In this document: in pieces, positions 8,493 to 16,358 of the stretch | How the letters are laid out: each line of letters starts with the position of its first letter | Numbering within the stretch: the stretch's first letter is position 1 | Assembly: GCF_001718835.1 (NCBI RefSeq) | Contig: NZ_CP013443.1 | Location: 1,054,001 to 1,118,000 of the forward strand | Length of the DNA stretch: 64,000 nt | Source: Burkholderia cepacia | GTDB taxonomy: Bacteria > Pseudomonadota > Gammaproteobacteria > Burkholderiales > Burkholderiaceae | Reading direction: 5' to 3' | Notes under the pieces: generated by a model | Seen by the model: only the letters and a program-made list of their open reading frames with translations | Told to the model about the DNA's origin: nothing | Database searches by the model: none | Position numbers and translations under genes: made by a program

Positions 8493-9638
8493 TCAGAAGC
8501 GATGGCGCATGCCGGCCGTGACCGCGATCTGCTTGTTGGTCGATGAAGCCGTGCCGAGCCCATTGATATTCGCGCGGAGCGGCAGGCCATCCGAATTGAC
8601 CTTCTGGTACTCGCCCTGCAGGTAGACGTCGGTGCGCTTCGACAGCGCATAGTCGGCTTGCAGGTTGAACTGGTGCCATTTCGGCGACTGGCCGACGATG
8701 CGCCCGTCGGTGTACGTGTAGGAGCCGGCGAGCGACAGCGCCGGCGTCAGCGCGTAGCGGCCGTTGAGTTCGTAGTTGCTGAAGCGGGTGCCGCCCGACA
8801 GGCCCGTGATGCCGCCGGACACGCCGGACTGCCCCGCGCTGATCGCGCGGATGCCGGTGAGGCGCGTCTGCGTGAACACGAAGCCGACCGTAGCCGGGCC
8901 GAACCCATAGTTCAGGCCGGCGCCCCAGGTGCGCTGACGGCTGGCCGCAAACGTCCAGTCGCCCGCGACTGCGCCGGGATCGCTGACCGCCTGCGCCAGT
9001 CCGTTCACATTGTTGTTCAACTGCATGTACGCGGCCGCGACGTTGAAGCCCAGGTAGCTGTACGACACGCCGCCGCTATACGCGCGGTTGTTCGCGAACG
9101 CCGTCGAGTTCGAGAACCCGTACAACGCGCCGAACTTGAGGCCGCCGTAGTTCGCGCTCTGATACTTGACCGAGTTGTTGATCCGGAACGAGTTGTTCAG
9201 GTTGTCGTTGTCGAACGGGTGGGCGAACTGCGTGCCGCCGTACTGGGTGCCCGTCAGCGACAGCGGCCCGAGATAGTCGACGACGCTGTCGTACTGCCGG
9301 CCCAGCGTCAGCGAACCGTAGCTGTCGTGTGCGAGGCCGACAAACGCCTGCCGGCCGAATTCGCGGCCGTTCTGCTTCAGCGCGCCGTTGTTGATGCCGA
9401 AACCATTTTCCAGCGTGAAGATCGCCTTCATGCCGCCGCCGAGATCTTCGGTGCCGCGCAAGCCCCAGCGGCTGCCGTTGACCGAACCGCTCGTTTCCTG
9501 CCAGGCGCTGTGGCCGCCCTGATTGTTCGTGTAGGTGATGCCAGCGTCGATCAGGCCATAGAGCGTCACGCTGCTTTGTGCGTGCGCGACGGTCGCGAAC
9601 ACGCCAGACAGTGCTGCAACAATCAGGGTTTTTTTCAT
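8493..9638 (-). CDS. Gram-negative general porin (OmpC/Opc family)
   Basis: 381 aa outer-membrane beta-barrel. The signal peptide is MKKTLIVAALSGVFATVAHA, cleaved before QSSVTLYG, the conserved mature start of Burkholderia porins. The C-terminal residue is Phe (GMRHRF), the BamA recognition signal. The body alternates aromatic and glycine-rich strands (LYGLIDAGITYT, FGRQAFVGL, LTLGRQYDS) as in 16-strand trimeric porins. The GGAGA before the ATG is strong. Burkholderia genomes carry many paralogues, so the substrate is unknown. An orphan sRNA candidate lies about 400 bases upstream. Confidence 0.93.
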   Translation of the reverse strand: MKKTLIVAALSGVFATVAHAQSSVTLYGLIDAGITYTNNQGGHSAWQETSGSVNGSRWGLRGTEDLGGGMKAIFTLENGFGINNGALKQNGREFGRQAFVGLAHDSYGSLTLGRQYDSVVDYLGPLSLTGTQYGGTQFAHPFDNDNLNNSFRINNSVKYQSANYGGLKFGALYGFSNSTAFANNRAYSGGVSYSYLGFNVAAAYMQLNNNVNGLAQAVSDPGAVAGDWTFAASRQRTWGAGLNYGFGPATVGFVFTQTRLTGIRAISAGQSGVSGGITGLSGGTRFSNYELNGRYALTPALSLAGSYTYTDGRIVGQSPKWHQFNLQADYALSKRTDVYLQGEYQKVNSDGLPLRANINGLGTASSTNKQIAVTAGMRHRF

Positions 9639-10014
9639 GGATCTGTCTCCAAACAGGATGATGGGACGCGAACCTGTTGCTGGCCCCGGCGTGGCGCGCA
9701 GTTTGTGCGCTGGCGCCGGACGGGCTTGATACCCTTTGTCTCAAAATTCAATTGCAGTGTAAGGAGCGGCTCCGAGCGGGAAGGGGGACACTTTAAGCAA
9801 TACTGTATTTTGAATTTGGCAATGATGGGCGAGTGGCTCGAAAGCCCTGTCCATCAAGGGTTTGCTGCATTGCCGCGAGAATTCGATGTGACACGTGAGC
9901 GCAGCGGGGCGTTGCGCGGCCGCGACAGGCGGCTATCCGGCGACGCCTATTGCACGAGCGTCATTATTGTCGCTTCGGCAATAGAGGTTTGTGTGGAGCA
10001 TGGATAATGAAAGG
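9639..10014. other. Intergenic region between porin and sRNA candidate
   Basis: About 375 bases with no convincing coding frame. The part next to the porin holds its Shine-Dalgarno (GGAGACAG) and an AT-rich patch at 9746-9760 and 9805-9825 that likely contains the porin promoter. The remainder is unassigned. Confidence 0.6.
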
Positions 10015-10122
10015 TTGTTCTCTCGCTATACTGCGATCTCTGCTTTCCGAAGCAGACTTTTTCGTTGACGGAAAAGATCTCCAAACCTTTGTCGGCGCGA
10101 CTTCCCAGTCGCGCTTTTTTTT
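10015..10122 (+). ncRNA. Candidate structured small RNA with intrinsic terminator
   Basis: A roughly 105-nt stretch with three consecutive hairpins: 10039-10056 (7-bp TCTGCTT/AAGCAGA), 10057-10076 (7-bp, loop GTTGAC) and a terminator at 10095-10122. A GATAAT -10-like box lies at 10003-10008. No plus-strand gene follows for almost 700 bases, so it is not obviously a leader. The next gene is on the other strand. No known family is recognised; function is unknown. Confidence 0.45.
10095..10122 (+). terminator. Strong intrinsic terminator, plus direction
   Basis: Stem GCGCGAC/GTCGCGC with loop TTCCCA and eight consecutive T. On the minus strand the U-run is missing, so it does not serve the neighbouring minus-strand gene. 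Confidence 0.85.
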
Positions 10123-10141
10123 CGTCCGTCGACTTCGCTTG

Positions 10142-10408
10142 CTATTGTTCGTACCAGCGGCGCCTGCGCCTGCGCGGCGGCGGCGCGTCCTTGGTTTCGT
10201 TCGGGGGCGGCGTGTAGGTCCAGTCTTCCATCACGTAGTGACGGGCATCGAGGGGCGATGCAAGCAGGTTCTGCCAATGATCGCCGTGCCAGGTCGTATC
10301 GAATTCGGCCTCGCAAGGCTGTTCACGTGCAGGGTCGGCAAGGGCGCGGGACTTGCGGCGTACGCGCCCGAGCCGGCTCGCGAAGCGCTTGATTCCGTCC
10401 AGCCACAT
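10142..10408 (-). CDS. Small conserved-looking basic protein, unknown function
   Basis: 88 aa, not recognised. The start is supported by GGAGA eight bases upstream of the ATG. The N-terminal 30 residues are basic and amphipathic (MWLDGIKRFASRLGRVRRK), the middle is acidic and Trp-rich (TWHGDHWQNLL), and the C terminus is a run of six Arg before WYEQ. There is no signal peptide or membrane segment. It stands alone between the sRNA candidate and the cold-shock gene. A nucleic-acid-binding role is possible from the basic ends but is only a guess. Confidence 0.6.
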   Translation of the reverse strand: MWLDGIKRFASRLGRVRRKSRALADPAREQPCEAEFDTTWHGDHWQNLLASPLDARHYVMEDWTYTPPPNETKDAPPPRRRRRRWYEQ

Positions 10409-10655
10409 GGCTTTCTCCGTTGCGTCAGTGTGGCTTCAGCATCGCAACGTCGTTCGTGATTTGCAACCCGTAGAAATACCGAGCATTTTACCGATACGAT
10501 TCGACCCCGGTAGGTTTTTCTCTGCGCGGATTATCGGTGAATCGTACCCGGTAACAATGACAGCGTTTGGTGCGAAATCCATTTGCAGAAGCGGATCAGG
10601 TACCGATTCCATCGGCAAAGGCATTTTTTTTATAAAGCGTCCAATAAAAATCCAC

Positions 10656-10684
10656 TTGACGCACCCGGATTGTCCAATTTATAA
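10656..10684 (+). promoter_or_regulatory. sigma70-type promoter of the cold-shock gene
   Basis: TTGACG at 10656-10661, a 17-base spacer and TTATAA at 10679-10684. This gives a start near 10691 and a leader of about 110 nt before the csp ATG. A long leader is typical of cold-inducible csp mRNAs. Confidence 0.7.
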
Positions 10685-10800
10685 AGTCAGCACTCCGTCC
10701 TCGGGCGGCGTATGTAGCTGAAATCAGATGCGACGCTTCGGATTTCGGGAAACGGCTATAAAAATAGCTTTTTTGATCTAATCGAGTGGGGAATGAAGAT

Positions 10801-11004
10801 ATGGATACCGGTATCGTGAAATGGTTTAACGATGCTAAAGGTTTCGGATTTATTACGTCGGACAATGGCGGTGAAGATTTGTTTGCGCACTTTTCCGAAA
10901 TCAAGATGGACGGCTTCAAGACGCTGAAGGAAAACCAGCGTGTTTCGTTCGACGTGAAAGTCGGGCCGAAAGGCAAGCAGGCAGCGAATATCCAGGCGGT
11001 CTGA
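10801..11004 (+). CDS. Cold-shock domain protein, CspA family
   Basis: 67 aa, a single cold-shock domain. RNP1 is KGFGFIT (about 15-21) and RNP2 is DLFAHFS (about 29-35); it binds single-stranded RNA and DNA. The start MDTGIVKWFND is the family start; a longer in-frame ATG 15 bases upstream is less likely because the GGGGA and GAAG Shine-Dalgarno-like bases fall between. The gene is monocistronic, with its own promoter, an A+T-rich leader unlike the surrounding DNA, and a terminator directly after it. Confidence 0.95.
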   Translation: MDTGIVKWFNDAKGFGFITSDNGGEDLFAHFSEIKMDGFKTLKENQRVSFDVKVGPKGKQAANIQAV

Positions 11005-11031
11005 CGCGCCACGCATTGCCGATCACGTCCG

Positions 11032-11056
11032 GCCCCCGCTTCGTCGGGGGCTTTTT
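11032..11056 (+). terminator. csp terminator
   Basis: Stem GCCCCCG/CGGGGGC with a short TTCG-containing loop, followed by TTTTTG, 28 bases after the csp stop codon. Confidence 0.85.
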
Positions 11057-11151
11057 GCTTTCAGGCGCGAAATCGGCGTGCATGGGCTCAGGCTGGCCGC
11101 GGACGGGCCTGCCGGTGCATACTCACGGAAGCGTCGCTTTCCTGTTCATTC

Positions 11152-12315
11152 ATGTCCGATTTCCCCCGTCCGTCCGATCCCGCCAGCGAACAGCCGCTCG
11201 TTTTCGTCGACCTTGAAACCACGGGCGGCTCGCCCGCCGAACACCGCATCACCGAAATCGGCGTGGTCGAAATCGGCCCGCTCGGCGTGTCGACGTGGAC
11301 GACGCTCGTCAATCCGGGGCAGTCGATTCCCCCGTTCATCCAGCAATTGACAGGTATTTCGGACGAGATGGTGCGCGACGCGCCGTCCTTCGCATCGCTG
11401 GCGCAGGCCTTGTTCGAGCGGCTCGACGGCAAGCTCTTCGTCGCGCACAACGCGAGCTTCGACCGCGGCTTCCTGCGGGCCGAATTCGAGCGCATCGGGT
11501 TGGCATTCAATCCGGACGTCCTGTGCACCGTGCGCTTGTCGCGTGCGCTGTTCCCGCGTGAAACGCGGCATGGGCTCGACGCATTGATCGAACGCCACGG
11601 CCTCGTGCCGGCCGCGCGCCACCGGGCGCTGGCGGATGCCGACCTCCTGTGGCAGTTCTGGCGCCAGTTGCACGACATCGTGCCGCTCGAGCGGCTGCGC
11701 GACCAGATCGCGCGCACGACGCGCCACTTCCGTCTGGCGGGCGGACTGACCGAGGCGCGGCTCGACACCGCGCCGGCGGGATGCGGCGCCTATGCGTTGT
11801 TCGGCGAAGCGGACGAACCGCTCTATGTCGGCCGCAGCGTACGCGTGCGGCAGCGGCTGCGTGCACTGCTGACCGGCGAGCGGCGCTCGTCGAAGGAAAT
11901 GCGGCTTGCGCAGCAGGTACGGCGCGTTGAATGGCGCGAGACGGGTAATGAACTGGGCGCGATGCTCGCAGAAGCGCAGTGGGTTGCGCGGTTGCGTCCG
12001 ACATTCAATCGTCGTCCGGCAGACGCGGCGCGCGCGGGTGTGGCGGCGCCGTGGCCGTTCGAAGGTGCCGTTGCATTCGAGGCGTGCGGCGAGCGCCGCC
12101 TGTTTCATGTGATCGATGGCTGGCGCTATCTCGGCGTCGCGGAATCGCTCGACGCGGCCGCGCGGCTGGCCGTCGACGAAGCGGCCGGGACGTTCGAGCC
12201 CTTCACCCACCGCCTGCTGCAGACGCATCTCGCGCGGGGCCTGCAACTGATTCCGCTCGCTGCACTCACGCCTGCGGGTCAGGGCGCGGCGCGCCGATCA
12301 CCGGCCCCGGCCTGA
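11152..12315 (+). CDS. DEDDh 3'-5' exonuclease fused to a GIY-YIG domain
   Basis: 387 aa. Residues 15-170 are a DnaQ-like exonuclease with the full DEDDh set: D20 and E22 (VDLETTG), D104 (HNASFDRGF), H157 and D162 (RHRALADAD). Residues about 205-290 are a UvrC/Cho-type GIY-YIG nuclease module: AYALF at 213-217, YVG at 225-227, R228 and E274, so the GIY half is degenerate (AYA). The last 90 residues are unassigned. The architecture suggests a repair nuclease, but databases often call such proteins DNA polymerase III epsilon. The real dnaQ would be elsewhere. It is convergent with the next gene, four bases apart. Confidence 0.85.
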   Translation: MSDFPRPSDPASEQPLVFVDLETTGGSPAEHRITEIGVVEIGPLGVSTWTTLVNPGQSIPPFIQQLTGISDEMVRDAPSFASLAQALFERLDGKLFVAHNASFDRGFLRAEFERIGLAFNPDVLCTVRLSRALFPRETRHGLDALIERHGLVPAARHRALADADLLWQFWRQLHDIVPLERLRDQIARTTRHFRLAGGLTEARLDTAPAGCGAYALFGEADEPLYVGRSVRVRQRLRALLTGERRSSKEMRLAQQVRRVEWRETGNELGAMLAEAQWVARLRPTFNRRPADAARAGVAAPWPFEGAVAFEACGERRLFHVIDGWRYLGVAESLDAAARLAVDEAAGTFEPFTHRLLQTHLARGLQLIPLAALTPAGQGAARRSPAPA

Positions 12316-12319
12316 CGGG

Positions 12320-12913
12320 TCAGCCGATCGCGCTTGCGCCGCCGGCCGAGCAGACGTGCGACAGCGCGGTGTTGAGCGCTTGTGCCTGGTTCGCGTCGTA
12401 GCGCGTCAGTGCCTTCCAGTTCGCGATACTGCGCGCGAGCCGCAGCTGGCAGTCGGGTGCGGCACGCAGCGGCTCGACCTGTGCTAGTCCGGTCAGCATC
12501 GCCTGCGTCAGCCGGTCGAGCGCCGGGCGCGTGCTGGTCGCGAGATCGGGGGGCGTGCCTTCCGGCGGCCGCGTCGCGCGCCAGGTTGCGAACAGGGCGT
12601 TCTGTACATCCTTGCTCGCGGCGATCTGATCCTCGAAGAACCGCCGGGCGAATGCCGGATCGATGCCGACCTGCGTCGCGCGCTTCTCGACGGACGTGAG
12701 CAGCGCCGCTTCGCGCGGCCGGTCCTCGATTGCCTTGTGATTCGCCCATTTCCATCGAGCCACCGGCTCAGCGAGCGCGAGGCGCTGCGACGCGAGTGCG
12801 ACGATGTTGGTGAGGGCGGTGTCGTCGCCGTCGGCGGCGGCGATGCGTGGCGAGGAGAAGAGGGCGAGGCCGAGTGCTGCCGCGGCGAGGCCGGCGCGAA
12901 TTGCTTGCTTCAT
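12320..12913 (-). CDS. Secreted chorismate mutase, AroQ gamma class
   Basis: 197 aa with signal peptide MKQAIRAGLAAAALGLALFSSPRIAAA. The mature part is all-helical, with LASQRLALAEPVARWKWAN near 45-60 matching the AroQ helix-1 active site (R, K) and EDRPREAALL following. Two Cys (in PDCQLR and SHVCSA) probably form the structural disulfide of gamma-class enzymes. It converts chorismate to prephenate outside the cytosol; why bacteria export it is unresolved. It is distinct from the cytosolic CM domain of PheA at 58 kb. Confidence 0.88.
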   Translation of the reverse strand: MKQAIRAGLAAAALGLALFSSPRIAAADGDDTALTNIVALASQRLALAEPVARWKWANHKAIEDRPREAALLTSVEKRATQVGIDPAFARRFFEDQIAASKDVQNALFATWRATRPPEGTPPDLATSTRPALDRLTQAMLTGLAQVEPLRAAPDCQLRLARSIANWKALTRYDANQAQALNTALSHVCSAGGASAIG

Positions 12914-13136
12914 CGGAACGATCGGGAAAGCCGGGCGGGCCGGACGTGGAAAACCAGAAGGATAGACGAAGACAGTCGCGCGGCGTAGCGACGCGACAGA
13001 GGAATCAGCAGGCGAGCTGATCCGGCACCGTCAGGCTGTTGCGGCCCGGGTGCGATGCGTACGGCTGCGGGAACGCAGCGATGAACCCCACGATATCGGC
13101 TTGCGGCACGTGGCGGTTACAGAACCGAACAGGCGT

Positions 13137-13283
13137 TCACTTCGGCGAGTACAGCTTGTGCTGCTCGTCGAAGAATGCCCGTACGTGGTCGGGCAATTCG
13201 GCGAGGAATTCCACGCCGACGGGTTCCGGATCCGGGCTCATCACTTGCTCCGGCGGTGGCATGCGAGTGGGTCTTTCGTCCAT
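13137..13283 (-). CDS. Possible 48-aa small protein
   Basis: A short frame, MDERPTRMPPPEQVMS onward, ending FFDEQHKLYSPK. It is supported by GGAGAA placed eight bases before the ATG at 13283; a second in-frame ATG at 13289 is too close to it. The composition is acidic and Pro-rich with a helical C-terminal half (FLAELPDHVRAFFDEQHKLY). There is no signal or membrane segment and no family is recognised. A Fur-like palindrome sits 22 bases upstream. The same frame stays open past the TGA to 13005 with coding-like third positions, so this could instead be a decayed longer gene. Confidence 0.45.
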   Translation of the reverse strand: MDERPTRMPPPEQVMSPDPEPVGVEFLAELPDHVRAFFDEQHKLYSPK

Positions 13284-13304
13284 GGTCATTTCTCCAGCAG
13301 GTTC

Positions 13305-13317
13305 GATGATTATCATC
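13305..13317. promoter_or_regulatory. Fur-like 6-1-6 palindrome
   Basis: GATGAT-T-ATCATC is a perfect inverted repeat differing by one base per half from the Fur hexamer GATAAT. It lies just upstream of the 48-codon ORF on the minus strand and 164 bases upstream of the cruR-like gene on the plus strand. Iron control of either gene is inference. Confidence 0.35.
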
Positions 13318-13480
13318 CTCGCGCTTGGATTTATGCCAGTGGCGAATCGTTAGATTTTGTCTCTGTTGTATTAACGGCACATGTGTTTACCCGCGCGCGC
13401 GGATACCCGCCATACGGTCTGCGGAATCGGCGATGGCCGGGCCGCTTGTTATACTTGCGCGCACTTTTTCCTGGGCCCCG

Positions 13481-13870
13481 ATGAAACGAACGACGCGATG
13501 GATCGGCCTCGTATGGCTGGCGCTGGTGCTGAACGTACTGTCGCCCGTCGTCGGCTACGCGCGCATGGCGTCGAGCGGGTCAGGGGGCCTCACGCTCGAA
13601 CTGTGCAGCGCGGCAGGCGCCCGCAAGGTCGTGCTCACGCAGTCGGGCGACGATCGCAGCGCATCGTCGTTCGACCATGCCGGCGTGCCGCACTGCGTGT
13701 ACTGTCCCGGCTTCGCGGCGAACGTGGCGCTCGGTTCGAGCCTGCCCGCGCTGCCGGGCTTCGTGCGGGCGTTCACGGTCCGCACGCCGGCCGCGTCTTT
13801 TCCCGTCGTCACGCGCAGGGGCATCCGTCTCGCGCAACCCCGCGCGCCGCCTGAAAACGCCCCGATCTGA
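13481..13870 (+). CDS. cruR: DUF2946 protein, CruR-like copper-sensing upstream regulator
   Basis: 129 aa. The N-terminal hydrophobic segment (residues 6-26) looks like a signal or anchor. A histidine followed by a CxxC is at H71-C72-V-Y-C75. The C terminus ends in R121-A-P-P124 followed by five residues. These are the two elements reported for Bordetella CruR: the nascent chain senses copper through CxxC, and this relieves ribosome arrest at RAPP and allows Rho-dependent termination before the receptor gene. Gene order (DUF2946 then TonB receptor) also matches. A 118-base, extremely G+C-rich gap separates it from the receptor. The assignment to CruR is inference from motifs and context; family membership is firmer. 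Confidence 0.85.
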   Translation: MKRTTRWIGLVWLALVLNVLSPVVGYARMASSGSGGLTLELCSAAGARKVVLTQSGDDRSASSFDHAGVPHCVYCPGFAANVALGSSLPALPGFVRAFTVRTPAASFPVVTRRGIRLAQPRAPPENAPI

Positions 13871-13988
13871 TTTCGCGCGCGCCTGACGGCGCGCTCCGCA
13901 CGCGGCGCCGGCCGTGCGCCGCGCCGTTTCGTGCGCGCCGCGCCGCCGGCGTCCGGCGGCGTCCGATCACGTTTTCAGGAAACCTTCC
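13871..13988 (+). promoter_or_regulatory. cruR-receptor intergenic region, candidate Rho-dependent termination zone
   Basis: 118 bases, with many CG-rich inverted repeats and no U-run, so no intrinsic terminator is visible. In the Bordetella CruR system, copper-induced Rho-dependent termination occurs between the first and second genes; this gap would be the equivalent. Only position and the lack of an intrinsic terminator are seen here. Confidence 0.4.
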
Positions 13989-16358
13989 ATGTCATTCATC
14001 GTTGTCGCGCGGCCGTCGCGCGGCCGGCTCGCGCTCGCATGCGCGGCCGCTTTCGCGTGGCCTGCCGCCTTTGCGGCGCAGCCGGACGGCGGGCGCGCCG
14101 ACCCGATCCAGGCGCCGGCCCCGCAGACAAGCCGCGCCGCCGTGCCGGCGCCGGCCGCAACCCCGCCCGCGCCGGCCGAGGCCGCGGCCGGCGACACGCT
14201 CACCACCGTCAGCGTGACCGCGCAGCGGCAACCGGTCGATCCGGATACGCCGGCCGTCGTCACATCGATCACGCGCGAGCAGATCGAATCGCATACCAAC
14301 GTCACCACCGAGGACGCGCTCAAGTACGCGCCGAACCTGATGGTCCGCAAGCGCTATATCGGCGACCGCAACAGTGTGTTCGCCGGTCGCGACTTCAACG
14401 AACTACAGAGCGCGCGCGGGCTCGTCTACGCCGACGGCGTGCTGCTGTCGAACCTGCTCGGCTCGAGCTACGCGTACCCGCCGCGCTGGTCGCTGATTCC
14501 GCCCGACGATATCGCGCGCGTCGACGTGCTCTATGGCCCCTTTTCCGCGCTGTACCCGGGCAACTCGATCGGCTCGACCGTGCTGCTCACGACGCGCCGG
14601 CCGGAAAAACTCGAGGCGTCGCTGTCGACGCAGTTCTTTGCGCAGCGCTACCACGACGGCTACGGATTCGCGGACAGCTTCGGCGGCAATCACCAGACCG
14701 CGCGGATCGCGAACCGCGTCGGGCGGTTCTGGTTCGCGCTGTCGCTCGACCGGCTCGAGAACGCCGGTCAGCCGATGCAATATGCGAGCCCGAACGCGAG
14801 CTACAACCCGAAGCTCGGCGCCGCCGTGCCCGTGACGGGCGCTGCGACCGACATCGGGCCCAACGGCAAGCCGCGGACGATCGTCGGCGCGCAGGCGATC
14901 GAGCGGACCGAACAGCTCAACGAGACGGTCCGGATGGGCTACGCGTTCACCGATCGCGTCGATGCGACGCTCACGCTCGGGCATTGGGAGAACCATTACC
15001 GGCAGCACGGCGAAACCTTCCTGCGCGATGCGGCCGGCAATCCGGTCTACGGCGGCAACGTGTCGATCGGCGGCCGGAGCATGACCGTTGCGCCGAATGC
15101 CTTCGCGCCGCAGCGCGGCGACCAGGAGAACTGGCTGTACGCGCTCGGGCTGAACGGCCGGCTCGATTCCGGCTGGCGCCTGTCGGGCGTCGTGTCCGCG
15201 TACGACGTGTCGCGCGACGTGCAGCGCTTGGCGTCGACCGTGCAGGGCGGCGCAGGCACCCTGATCCAGGGAGACGGCACCGGCTGGCGCACGCTCGACC
15301 TGAAGGCGGAGGCGCCGGAAGTGAAGGGCCACACGTTCACGTTCGGCTATCACTACGAGAACTACTTCCTGCGCAACGTCACGTACAACACGGCCGACTG
15401 GCTGGCCGGGCCGACCACGTCGCTCGCGAGCACCTATCGGGGCGACACGCGCACGCAGGCGCTGTTCGGGCAGGATGCGTGGCGCTTCGCGCCGGGCTGG
15501 CTCGCGACGCTGGGGCTGCGCTACGAACGCTGGGATGCGTACGGCGGCGCGCTCGGTAACGCGAGCAGTACGCTCGCTTATGCGGATCGCGGCGCGAATG
15601 CGCTGTCGCCGAAAGTCGCGTTGCAATGGGATGCGACCGACGTCTGGCGCTTCCGGCTGTCGTTCGCGACCGGCACGCGTTTCCCGACGGTCGGCGAACT
15701 GTTCCAGGGCACGATATCGAACAACACGATCGTCAACAACAACCCGAACCTGCGGCCGGAAAAGGCGATCGACTGGGACTTCACGGCCGAACGCGACGTG
15801 GGTGCCGGCGTCGTGCGTGCCAGCGTGTTCCAGAGCGACCTGCGCGATTCGATCTACAGCCAGACGACGGTGTCGGGTGCGACGACGGTGACCAACATCT
15901 CGAACGTCGATCGCGTGCGCGTGCGCGGTGTCGAACTCGCGTTCAGCGGCGAGAACGTCGGGCTGAAAGGGCTCGACGTCGATGCAAACGTGTCGGCGAG
16001 CAATGCGCAGATCCTGTCCGACGCGGCGAATCCTGCATATGTCGGCGCGCGCTTTCCGCGTATTCCGCGCATGCGTGCAAACCTGCTCGCGTCATATCGC
16101 TTCGACGAACACTGGCTCGCGAGCGTCGGCGTGCGCTATTCGGGCCGCCAGTTCAACACGCTCGACAACAGCGACGTGAACCCGGACGTTTACGGCGGCA
16201 CGAGCTCGTTCACGGTCGTCGACCTGAAGGCGCGCTACCGCTTCGACCGTCACTGGACCGCATCGGCCGGCATCGACAACCTGACTGACCGCCGCTACTA
16301 CGTGTTCCATCCGTATCCGGGCCGTACTTTCTATGGAGAACTGAAGTGGTCGCTGTGA
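13989..16358 (+). CDS. TonB-dependent outer-membrane receptor, probable copper uptake
   Basis: 789 aa. The signal peptide is about residues 1-33, followed by an Ala/Pro-rich linker and then TTVSVTAQRQP, the TonB-box region. The plug domain runs from about 95 to 215 (TSITREQIESHTNVTTEDALKY). The remainder is a 22-strand barrel ending in the aromatic beta-signal YGELKWSL. The substrate is not readable from sequence; copper is inferred from the preceding cruR-like gene and from the metal-motif proteins after it. An alternative is a siderophore or cobalamin receptor. The next gene overlaps its 3' end, so the operon continues. Confidence 0.87.
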   Translation: MSFIVVARPSRGRLALACAAAFAWPAAFAAQPDGGRADPIQAPAPQTSRAAVPAPAATPPAPAEAAAGDTLTTVSVTAQRQPVDPDTPAVVTSITREQIESHTNVTTEDALKYAPNLMVRKRYIGDRNSVFAGRDFNELQSARGLVYADGVLLSNLLGSSYAYPPRWSLIPPDDIARVDVLYGPFSALYPGNSIGSTVLLTTRRPEKLEASLSTQFFAQRYHDGYGFADSFGGNHQTARIANRVGRFWFALSLDRLENAGQPMQYASPNASYNPKLGAAVPVTGAATDIGPNGKPRTIVGAQAIERTEQLNETVRMGYAFTDRVDATLTLGHWENHYRQHGETFLRDAAGNPVYGGNVSIGGRSMTVAPNAFAPQRGDQENWLYALGLNGRLDSGWRLSGVVSAYDVSRDVQRLASTVQGGAGTLIQGDGTGWRTLDLKAEAPEVKGHTFTFGYHYENYFLRNVTYNTADWLAGPTTSLASTYRGDTRTQALFGQDAWRFAPGWLATLGLRYERWDAYGGALGNASSTLAYADRGANALSPKVALQWDATDVWRFRLSFATGTRFPTVGELFQGTISNNTIVNNNPNLRPEKAIDWDFTAERDVGAGVVRASVFQSDLRDSIYSQTTVSGATTVTNISNVDRVRVRGVELAFSGENVGLKGLDVDANVSASNAQILSDAANPAYVGARFPRIPRMRANLLASYRFDEHWLASVGVRYSGRQFNTLDNSDVNPDVYGGTSSFTVVDLKARYRFDRHWTASAGIDNLTDRRYYVFHPYPGRTFYGELKWSL

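Noticed and set aside
13039..13484. Plus-strand frames before cruR
   Set aside because: No Shine-Dalgarno, atypical composition, and opposite to the better-supported minus-strand small ORF.
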